Below are positions 22,725-33,000 of a stretch of DNA of 42,732 nt, in pieces. The stretch's first letter is position 1. Every line of letters starts with the position of its first letter. The translations under genes and the position numbers were made by a program. The stretch is from CAZTDP01 sp964612565 (lineage in GTDB: Bacteria; Patescibacteriota; WWE3; UBA101185; UBA10185). The notes beneath the pieces are model-generated. The model was not told where the DNA came from and made no database searches. It worked only from the letters and a program-made list of their open reading frames with translations. The DNA is taken from positions 1 through 42,732 of the forward strand of contig CAZTDP010000008.1 of NCBI GenBank assembly GCA_964612565.1, in the 5' to 3' direction.

Positions 22725-22817
22725 ATGAACAAAAAACTTAAATTAATATCAAGAGTAGTAACGATAGTGTTTATTGCCTTTTTGGTTGTGGTAGGTCTTA
22801 TTTGGCTATTTTCTTGA
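22725..22817 (+). CDS. 30-aa single-span membrane peptide
   Basis: ATG at 22725, preceded by AGGAAGG about 9 nt upstream, 30 codons and a TGA. The peptide has a basic start (MNKKLKLISR) and one hydrophobic helix (VVTIVFIAFLVVVGLIWLF). It follows the flavocytochrome by 15 nt and may be an accessory subunit or simply a small membrane peptide of the operon. Evidence is limited to start signal, composition and position. The stretch 22818-22967 holds only the next promoter and leader. Confidence 0.45.
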   Translation: MNKKLKLISRVVTIVFIAFLVVVGLIWLFS

Positions 22818-22881
22818 TTGTATAAGGTTTTTTGCTTGATTTATTTTTACCCTATCGTCATTATACCAATCCTATAGTGAT

Positions 22882-22910
22882 TTGACTTGCCCATGCTTTT
22901 CCTTTAAAAT
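22882..22910 (+). promoter_or_regulatory. consensus-like promoter of the sortase-like gene
   Basis: -35 TTGACT (22882-22887), exactly 17 bp, -10 TAAAAT (22905-22910). The predicted leader is about 50 nt and ends with the full SD AGGAGGT (22957-22963), 4 nt before the ATG. Confidence 0.65.
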
Positions 22911-22967
22911 ATGCGCAGTTCGTAAAAAGCTCTTTTATATCCAAATACCGGCTCACAGGAGGTAACC

Positions 22968-23875
22968 ATGAGTGCAAGGAAATTGGCTTTATTTGTACTT
23001 TTAATAACGCTGGTGATGGGAGTGACTGGAGTTGTGACACCTGCGCAGCGCGTTGATGCTGCTACAGTTGTCCCGCCTCCTCCCACGCCAGTCCCTGTTT
23101 CTTGGGGCGGCAAGGCCATCCCGGCTTCTCCAGTCTTTACAGATGGAGCNNNNNNNNNNNNNNNNNNNNNNNNNNNNNNNNNNNNNNNNNNNNNNNNNNN
23201 NNNNNNNNNNNNNNNNNNNNNNNNNNNNNNNNNNNNNNNNNNNNNNNNNTGACTGTGACAGAAACTGTGACAGAAACTCCTACAGTCACCGAGACTGTTA
23301 CGGAGACTGTGACGGAAACGCCAACCTTACCGCCTCCAACAACTACCCCGCCGCCGACGGAGACCCCGACTCCTGCTCCTCCGGTGACGGAAACGCCGCC
23401 TGCCCCCACAGAATCCACCAGCCCTCCGCCGACAGAGAGTGTTCTCATTCCTGTTACCGGCGGTAGTAGTCTTAGTTCGACGGAAAGCCCTGCCCGGCTA
23501 GCAGTTCTTGAAGAACTTGGGCAGGTCCAGTTTCCTGGTGGCGAAATACTCCGATTGGAGAGTGTACTTTTACCTCAGTCGGGAGAAATTTGGCCGGAGC
23601 TTTACACTGTTGCTTTGACCAAATATAACGATTCCTTAGTCTTCTTTGTGCACAATCTTAATGTGCCGGAAGTTAAGGATTACAAATTAGGCGAGGAGAT
23701 TGCAACATCCGTCGGCCAGTTCGTTATCACCGGAGTTCGAACAGAAATTGACCCCAAAATTACGATGGGTCTATTGGAACCCGGGAAAATTTATCTTGTG
23801 AGCTGTGAAGATTTGTCATCCAGCTCAAATGTCTTGCTGACTTTGGAGCTTAAAGAAATTAAAGGTTCCAGATAG
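22968..23875 (+). CDS. secreted sortase-like protein with TVTETP repeats (gap inside)
   Basis: One gene interrupted by 100 N; the two sides are in different frames only because the gap length is arbitrary. A signal peptide (residues 1-30, MSARKLALFVLLITLVMGV...) is followed by Pro-rich sequence. After the gap come repeats of TVTETVTETP, a Pro/Thr linker and a C-terminal domain of about 125 aa. That domain has the order of a sortase barrel: LVFFVHNL (candidate catalytic His), YKLGEEI, GQFVITGVRTEIDPK and KIYLVSCED (candidate Cys). The usual late Arg is not evident (SSSSNVLLTLEL). It could be a degenerate or atypical sortase. It has a consensus promoter and perfect SD, unlike its neighbours, and a strong terminator. 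Confidence 0.6.
23150..23249. other. assembly gap (100 N)
   Basis: 100 N inside the TVTETP-type repeat region of the sortase-like gene. The flanks do not overlap, so real repeat sequence of unknown length is probably missing. Confidence 0.95.
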
Positions 23876-23892
23876 CCTGCATTGTTTTTAAG

Positions 23893-23942
23893 CGGCGTAT
23901 GCTTGATGAAATTTATTTCACAAGTGTGCGCCGTTGTTTTTT
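23893..23942 (+). terminator. strong Rho-independent terminator
   Basis: CGGCGTATGCTTG-A-TGAAAT (from 23893) pairs with ATTTCA-CAAGTGTGCGCCG (to 23933), a 19-bp stem with one bulge and some G-T pairs, followed by TTGTTTTTT. It ends the sortase-like gene. Confidence 0.85.
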
Positions 23943-23975
23943 GCCCAATTACCTTCTCAATCCCAAGATGAAGAT

Positions 23976-24054
23976 CCCGCGGACTGAAGTCCCCAGTCTC
24001 TTCTTTCTTTGCGGGTGAAAGCTTGCGCTTTCTTCCCCGGTCTTAAGCCCGGGG
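23976..24054. other. cluster of hairpins between two convergent genes
   Basis: CCCGC (23976-23980) pairs with GCGGG (24011-24015) around GGAC-TGAA-GTCC (23981-23992), which competes with GACTG/CAGTC. Then comes GAAAGC-TTGC-GCTTTC (24017-24032; a GCAA tetraloop on the minus strand), then CCCCGG/CCGGGG (24035-24054). The last hairpin has the TAA stop of the giant gene (24045-24043) in its loop. It may be a composite 3' end structure for the 10-kb transcript. Confidence 0.5.
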
Positions 24055-27000
24055 TCTTCCCGCTACAGAAATGATTTTTCTAAATATTGTAACAACAAGT
24101 GCTGTAAAAACAGTTCCAAGTGCAACTTGGAAAATTTTGTTGCTAAACAATCCGTGTGATGTTTCTACAGGTTTTGTTGGCTCGGTAGCAATGCTTATTA
24201 TGTAACTTGAGCTTGCACCTAAAACTGCAGAGGTTTCAAAGTGCTGGCCATTATTTGTATCTATAATAATATCGTATTTTCCCGGTATGAAACTTCCCGA
24301 AATATAACCGTCGGAATCGGTTACAAATGTTTTTCCATCTACTGTTATTTTGGAATTGGCTAAAACTTCGCCGTTACTCAATTTAAATAGTATTTTCATT
24401 TCGACAGGTGTTTGAGTTTTTTGCGGCTGCTCCACTGTTGGTTTAATTGTTTCTTCTTCAGTTTTGCCGGTTATTGTATCTACCGCATTATTTATAAACG
24501 TTGTAACGGGGTTTGCTGGTTTGTTGGTGGTTGGTGTTGGTGCGTTATCATTTGAGTCGTTTCCTCTATCCTTGTCGTTTTTAAATACCGGTCTGTCAGA
24601 ACTACCTGTGTTTCCGCCTGAATTTACCGCGTTTGCTGCGATTGACGTTGTCATTGAATTTGTTGCGCCATCATCGTCTGTAACGGTTAGCGATGCTGTG
24701 TACGTTCCGGCGACAGTGTAAGTATGAGATACGGATGAGCCAGATGTATCTGTATTTCCGTCTCCAAAATTCCAAGCGTAGGTACTAATAGTGCCGTCAG
24801 AGTCGCTAGAACCGGATCCGTTAAAGTTTACCGTTAGAGGAACTGTTCCGCTCGAAGCTGATACTGTAAATGAAGCTGCGGGAGAAGCATTTCCCGGTAC
24901 GGAATTTACCGTAATTGTTGTCTGAACGTAATGAGTTGCCCCGTCATTATCGGTAACCGTTAATCTTGCGTTGTAACTTCCCACAGCACTATATGTGTGA
25001 GACGCCGTACTTCCGGAGCCTGTTGTCGAGTCACCAAAATTCCAAGCGTAAGTACTGATAGTGCCGTCAGAATCTGAAGAAGCTGTGCCGTCAAAATCTA
25101 CGCTTAGGGGTACTGTTCCTGATGAAGGTGTAGCCGTAAATGAGGCGGTTGGTGCCACGTTAGGAAGGCTTACGGCAATACCGGCGGTCTCAGTGTCGGT
25201 AGCCCCATCGTCATCTGTTACCGTTAGTGTTACCGTGTAGTTTCCGGCAGTTGTAAATGTATGGAACGGCGTAACTCCCGAGCCGGTTGTCGAATCGCCA
25301 AAACTCCAAGCGTATGTGCTGACTGTGCCGTCAGAGTCGGAAGAAGCCCCTGAGTTAAAAGATACAATCAAAGGTGCCTTGCCCGAAGTTGGCGTGGCGC
25401 TAAACGACGCGGTTGGCGCAATATTAGCCGCCGACACGATGATGTCTTTTGTGTCTGTGTCTGTAGCCCCGTCATCATCTGTTACAGTTAAAACCACAGA
25501 ATACGTTCCCGGAGCCGAAAACGAGTGTGACGGAGATGGCCCGCTAGCGGTTGTTGTGTCATCAAAATTCCAGTCGTAGGTTACAATTGTTCCGTCGCTG
25601 TCGGAGGAAGCTGTTGCGTTAAAACTTACATTTAACGGTACTGTTCCTGACGAAGGTGTAGCCGTAAATGAGGCGTTTGGATTGTTGTTTGTGGGCGAAG
25701 AGTTGGCCGAAATATTTGTGGTGTCGGTATCAGTTCCCCCATCGTTATCGGTTACAGTTAGAACAACCGTGTAGGTACCTTGTACGGAATATGTATGCGA
25801 CGGGGCTGAACCGGATCCTGTTGTTGAATCCCCAAAATCCCAGGCATATGTACTGATGGTTCCGTCAGAGTCGATTGAAGCAGTGGCGTCAAAATTAACT
25901 TCTAACGGAATTGTTCCTGAGGTTGGTGCTGCTGTAAACGAAGCTGTCGGATTAACGTTGGCGGTTGTTACAGTAATTGTATCGGTACTTGTGTCGGTGG
26001 CGTTTCCGTCATCTGTAATTGTTAGGGTTACCGTATATGATCCTGCCGACGAGTATGTATGACTTGCCGTTACACCACTTCCGGTTGTTGAGTCACCAAA
26101 ATCCCAAGCATATGTACTAATTGTGCCGTCAGAATCATACGAGGATGAGGCATCGAAATTTACATTTAAAGGAGCATCACCGGATGTAGGAGTTGAGGTA
26201 AACAAAGCTACCGGGGAGACATTTGCGCCAACCTCTAATATTTTATAAGCGACATCTGTAGTTAGGCCGGTTTGCGAAATGGTTATGTTTCCGCTTGAAT
26301 CTGATGTTACAGCATCGGAATCGAGAATTTGCTGGCTTCGTGCGGAAGCCCACGCGTTCCAGGTGTCCCATTTTTCAAGTGTGTACTGAGTGTTTGGACT
26401 AAATCCTGAAAGTACGACATTAAAGTTGTAGCCATTGGAGCCAAAGTTTGGTTCGTTTTCGCATCTCGATCCTGATCCGGATGAATTTAACCCTGCTATT
26501 ACGCACCAGTTGTTGTGAATATTTTTTAACCATACAACTGCTCTGCCGCTTGTTGTGTTTTTTAAACCTGTGATAACAATATCGTCCATGTCATTTATGT
26601 TGGTTATCGTAGATGGGTTTTGGTTATATCTTGGGTGCGGGTTTGACTGACCTGTGGTGTTCACACTTGCATTAGCAAAATTAATTTCAGAGTAGCCACC
26701 TGAATTCAAATTTTCTTCGTCTAAAAATTTTCTAAATGGTAAAAATACCTCATTTAAATTTTGAGCTGTTATTTGTTGAGATGAATACCAGTACTGTTCG
26801 TTGATTGCACCAGAGTTTAATTGACCCCATAAAAAGTCGTGTAACCAAACTCCGTTAGAATCGCTGTTCATTTGTGTGTTGTACGGATCGGTGTTTTGTG
26901 TAGTAAAGCCTGTTTCACCTCTAATAATTGGTTTTGTATAATTTCTTATTGTGCTATTACCCAAGTCAATAGTTGCGAATGCCGGTTGAACATTTTGGAT

Positions 27001-30000
27001 GTAATACGGAACTTTATTATAAATAAAATTATCAACGTAGGATGTAAAGTCGCGAGGCACGTATTGGTGTATGTCGGCATAATCTAAATTTGGATAGTTT
27101 GCGCTGGTCCAAAACGATGGGAAGCCATACCAAGTTGATGTTGTAACCAAGTGATGATCGGGATGATCGTAGGAGCAGTTTTGAGCGTTTCCGCTGCCAA
27201 TAGGTTGGCCGAACACCGAGCATTTCATGTATTTTCCTAGTTCATCGGCTAGGGCGAAGTGCGTTGCCTGCGCCGGATCACCTTCGTTTAAAAGTTCGTA
27301 CGAGTGGATTGCCGGTGAGTATCCCCATCTGGCTTGCACATATCGCCACCATGCCCGTTGAAGCCACCTGACTTTTGTGTCGCTTCTGGGACTGCTCGTG
27401 TTTCCGTATAAATTATTTGCGTCCGGAGATGTTCCCCATGTTCCGTCTGGCTGGAATTGGCGCTCGATTTTATCCATTTTTTCTAAAAGCACTAATTTAA
27501 GAGCGACGCCGCTGTTCTCAAAATTTTCAAGCATTTTATCAAACGCGTACGCATTTCGTTGATTATAGTAAACATGCTGGTCAGCGCTGTAATCGGGATT
27601 CACTTCTCTCACAACTGTTCCACTCGGTCCTGTTAGCTCTTCAATTTTTAAAGAATCTATGTACGCAGTTCCTGCAGTTACGTTGTCTAGTGTTACGTAA
27701 ATATTAGTTAGATAGTTTTGACTTGCTCCGGTTGTAATTTCGCCTGTTATGGTTTGCCAGCCACTGCTTGTTCCTGTTGCGTATCCTGTAATTGCGGTAC
27801 CGTTTGCGGGATTTGTACAAGTATTTCGATTCATATCAATCCAGCTTGCGCGTTTTACCACTAACCCACCCGTTCCGCTTGTGGTAATTCCTGAGGACAT
27901 ATATTTAAGCGTGATTTTATAGGTTTTACTAGGCTGAACGGCAATGTTAGGTGATTGCCATCCGTACACTAAACACATTGGTGAATTTCCCGGATTTCCC
28001 GATGGATAGTACGCCATTCTAATAGACAGCTCTGATCCCGGGGCAGCCTGGCTGCCTGTGTAAGTTTGATATGGTAAATAATTATTTTCATAGGCAAGTT
28101 CGTTGTATGGCGGAGCCCACGCGCCTCCAAACATAGACCACCCTGAAAGCCAAAATCTTGCCAGGTCCATGCCGTTGTTAGACATGGTTTGAGCAATTGT
28201 TTCCGATTTTGTAATTCCTTCTGCGTCAGCTATATCAATTCCGTAACCAAGACCACTAAAATGATCGCCGTTTTCATATTCAAAATACTTTGAATCGTCT
28301 GTGCTTACTTTTATAAACCCTTTATTCGAGTTGTCAGCAACAGTAAAATTGTAACTCGACGATGTGGATGTTCCGTTTGCGTCTGTTGCAGTTAGGTAAA
28401 CGCTCCAAACCCCTGCCTGATCCGGCGAATATCTTACTTTCCAATTATTAGTTCCACTTGGGTATAGCCAATCTTCACCTGCTACGTTTTTTGAACTGGT
28501 ATATGTTTGGCCTTCAAAATAAAATCCGGGTACAGTATAAATCGGCTGACCTGTTAATAAGCCGTCGGTTCCCTTGTACTGAAATTTACCCTCAACTGTA
28601 ATTCCCTTTTCCTCGTATTTATCGACTCCCAAAATTGTGGAGGCATCGGCCGTACTTATGTAAGGTAAAAACACATTTAGGCCCGATACATTTGAAGCGA
28701 TATCAAATGTTAGTTCATATTTTTCAAATTTGTCGCCGGTCGATGGGTGTGTAACGTTAGAAATTACAGGCGCCTGAGCGTTTGATGTTACGGTTATGGA
28801 ATCTGTGTCAGAATCAGTTGCTCCGTCGTTGTCTGTGACTGTTAATGTTGCAGTATATGAGCCTGCAACTGTGTATGTGTGGGATGCTGTTTGGCCGGAT
28901 CCGGTATTGCTGTCACCGAAATCCCATGCATACGTACTGATTGTACCGTCGCTATCAGTAGAAGCACTCGCGTCAAAGGATACGCTTAAAGGCTCGGTAC
29001 CAGATGTCGGTGTTGCCGTAAATGATGCAGTTGGAGAATTATTTGATTCGGTTACAGTTACAGTCATTTGATCGTAGGTTGTTGTGTCGCCGTCGCCCAC
29101 TGTTAGTCGTAAAACGTATATGCCTGCGGCCGAGAAATTAGCAGTTGTATCTGTAATAGAATCATCCCCAAAAGTTACCGTTCCGGCTCCGCTTTGTTTT
29201 GACCACGTATAAGTTAATGAGCCAGGTGACACGGGTAAGCCGTCATCTACTGCCGCACCATCTAAATTTATTTGAGATGACAAAGCCAAATCTAGTGAAG
29301 TGTCAACGCCGGCAAAAACTTGAGGAGCGTGATTAGAACTTACGGATCCTCCACAGTTTCCCCAACCGCTTGCGCATGCAAGCATTAACCAAACAGCTTT
29401 TGCCATTCTACTTTTTGCCTCGCCGTTTAGATGGCCGCCGTTTGTTTCCGAAGTGTAGCGGTCGCATATAACCTCGTTGCCGCTTCCGTCGGCATTTAAA
29501 CAATGCGCATTATCGGGCTCGTAAGATTCTATATCGGCAACATCGACCAAAATTTTATTATTGGCAGCGGCATAATTTCTCATCTGAGTGTTAAAGCTGG
29601 TTGCTTCCGTTGTTCCAACAGTTCTTGCTAATCCCATGGTCCAATAAATTATTGTTTTAGACGGATGGGAAGCCTCTAGGGCAGCAATGTCGCTTATATT
29701 TGTGTAGCTAGAGTTTGCATTAAAAAATTCTGAAGCAACGTTGTTTCCCGCGTAGCCGTCCACATACCCCATTTTAAAGGAGTAAAAGTCGGATGGGTTT
29801 GTAGATTCTCTGCTATTTACACCGTCTATAAACAATTGAGCTTTGTCGTACCAAGGTGGGTTTGGATTGCCCGGATTTTGATTGACCGGTGTTTCATTAT
29901 GGAAATAAAACTGCATGTCGTTGTAAATATCTGCGTCTCCGTTGAGATCCACAGAAAACGTTGGGTTGTGATAGTAGTCGCCCGTGAAACCCACTTCATT

Positions 30001-33000
30001 AACATCGCAGTAGTTTGGTCTCGAAGTATAATTTTCTCCCATGCATTTTAACGCGTCCCAAATATTACTTCCCACCGAGGCATGTTTAAAACTAAACCGT
30101 TTTGTTTTAATTGTATTAATAATGCTTGAGTCTGCTACCAAATTGCTCCACTCGTTATCTACCATGGTGTGATTAATTACTATATTTCCCGACTGAGATG
30201 CATTTATAGCAACATTTATTGTTCCGGCAGTTGATACATCTTCTCCATCGCTTACCGTAAATTGAAAAGAGTCTGACCCTGTGTAGCTGCTTGTCGGTGT
30301 GTAGGTCCAAGTTTTTGCGTCGCTATCAGACATATTTCCTAAACTTCCGTGAGTAGGGTTTTGGCTGATAGTGACAGTATACGGCCCCGGTCCGTCTGAA
30401 TCTGAGTATGACAGAAGCACATTAATGGGGGTGTTTGTTGTTGTAGATATATATTGCGAATCCGGATCCGGCGGAGAGTTTGATGTCACGGCATTAACCG
30501 TGTATGTCCCTGTAGAAACACTACTTGAACTGCCGTTGTAGTATGAACGTACTTTAAATGTAGTTGATTGTGTGAATGTGATAACCCCCTGAGTAAATTC
30601 TGTGCTGGCTTGGGTTGGGTCTGTGCCGTTTGTTGTGTAATACATTGTTACGTTTACATTCACGGGGTTAACATCGACTTGAACACTGCCTGAGTATGTT
30701 CCGCTACTCGGTGTAAGAATCGGTGCAGGAATTGTTAACGTGTAAACGGCCGTAGCTATAGGACTTGGGTCATATCCAGCAGCGTACGCACGAGCTTTTA
30801 CAGTTGTTGTCGCTGTTAGATTTATTGCTCCCGTGTATTGTGTAGAAGCCTGGGTAGGATTACTGCCGTCGACCGTGTAGTATATTGTAGAACCCGAAGT
30901 TGAGTCGCTTATAGTTACACTTTCTGTATCAGTAAACGATTCGGATGCAGGAGAAAATACCGGTGTTGAGACCACGGGGCTTGAACTTGCAGATGCAGAT
31001 AACGCAGCAGACAAATTCTGAATTAAAAATATCCCTCCTCTTTGAAAAGCGGAAGCATCAATATATTTTGAAAGCTGACCTTGATCAGCACCTTCTATAT
31101 ACGCTTTAGCCGAAAATATTGCAGGTACATCGTATAGATTTGCCATCACACCTTCTTGAAAAGTATTTGAATTAGCCTCAACAAACCAAAACGGTCCTAA
31201 GTAAGTGTATTCGTCAATCGCAGCATTAACGGCAGCGCCGGCGTTGGTGGCCAAATATGTTCCTAACTCAGGCGTCATGTACAAAAAATTTCTCGAAAAG
31301 TTAAAGTTTCTGTAATACTGATTTATAGTTATTCCGGATGGGTTATCTCCTGTAGCGCCGATTGGATGATCTTTTGTAAAGTTCGTCGCTCTGTAACTTT
31401 CGAGTGCCGCAAGATCGGCCTGCATTCCTGTTCTTTGAGTTTGAGTAGTAGAATCGTACGAACCATTAAAAGCCAGCTCCTGCAAGTTTAAGTACCCGAT
31501 GTACCCGGCAATATAATCGTTGTATGTGTAAGGTGTTCTAACGTGAGTGTTTGCACCTCCGGCTTCTAAATTACTTGGGTAGGCCAATGCAACTTTTGTA
31601 GCGTTATATATTGAAAGAGCTGTTGCTTGGTTATTTACAATTTGAGCATATTTCCAAAGTGCGTAAAACGACCTTTGAGCATACGCGCCGCTCGTTGAGT
31701 TGTTTAAACTCCCCATTGCCGAGGTTATTTCACTTGGATACTCAATGCTGTCTCTGTTGTATCCGGAACTCCAGCCGATTTTTCTGACAAGCGATGTTGC
31801 AAAATACTTTTGATAAAAAGCGTCCATATACGATCGCAGCCGGGTTTGCATTGCTGTACCGACATGTGGGTACGCTGAAGCTAGAGCCAAAAGTGTGTCA
31901 CCCGGTGTTTCAAAATAAAAGTTGGGAAATCCTCCTATACCGCCTAGAGTGCCGTGATTGTAGTAGCCGGGTTTAAGAAAGCCGTTTATGTTGTCAGATT
32001 CGTAGACATCGATAATTTTATCTAGTTCGTTTTCTAACATGGTTTGCATTTGAGATTCAGACATCGAAGTTCCTAGATAATCCGGATTATTATTTATGGT
32101 GACCAAGGGAAGCGCTGTCTCTGTTCCCGCATCCCCAATAGCTATAATTGTGTTACTCCTGATGGTGAATATTCTTTCCACTCTTTGACTTGAAGAATTT
32201 GTAAACGCGTACGGTACGAGCGGATTTTGGTATCCGTGGCTGTTATAAACTCCATTTATACTGCTAGTGTTTCCTTTATAGTAACCTTTCAACCTTTCTA
32301 AATCGTCTGCGGTTGTATAAAAACGCCACATTGGATCATACTCATTGGCTGCCCCATCTGTAGCCGGTAAAACTGCATCCAAAGTTCCTGGATAACTCCA
32401 GTAAATGTGAGACCCTATAACCTGGGCGTCTCTATCCGTAACTAGGTTAAACATGACCGACGCGGTTCCCATTCCCGATAAGGCAGCCGGTTCGTCCCAT
32501 GCCGAGGTGTTTCCCACTAGTTTTAAATATTGATTGCCCAGTTTCCATCCTGTGACAATTTTTCGTCCAATATTGCCTTGGGTCTGGCTGTGATAGTTTT
32601 GAATATAGGCAATCGAGTCGTCGGGATCGACAATTGGGGGATACCTGTTACCGGAGCCTGTGCCCTCAAACATAAAAGGCGCTGTTACAGTTTCTGTGCC
32701 GTCGGCTCTGTTAATAACAGCTATTGTGCGGCGTTGAAAGTTTGTTGACGAATAGGAGTTAAGTGAGTCATACGCAACATTATACGGAGTTTGGGTATCC
32801 ATTAAGCTCGTTCCGGACGGCCAGCCTTGAGAACCTGTTGAGGTGATAAGTGTTCCCATATACCCTGTGCCGGTTAAGACATTATTAAAAAAGTCGTTAC
32901 TTTGTAAAGTTTGCGCGCTGTCCGGAGCACCGGAAACACTTGTGGTTCCGGGGTTAGTAGATTTTTTATAAGCAAAAGCTCCGGAGAATAATATTTTATC

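Noticed and set aside
24629..26215. DNA-level satellite or mobile repeat
   Set aside because: The periodicity is that of diverged PKD protein domains in a single frame.
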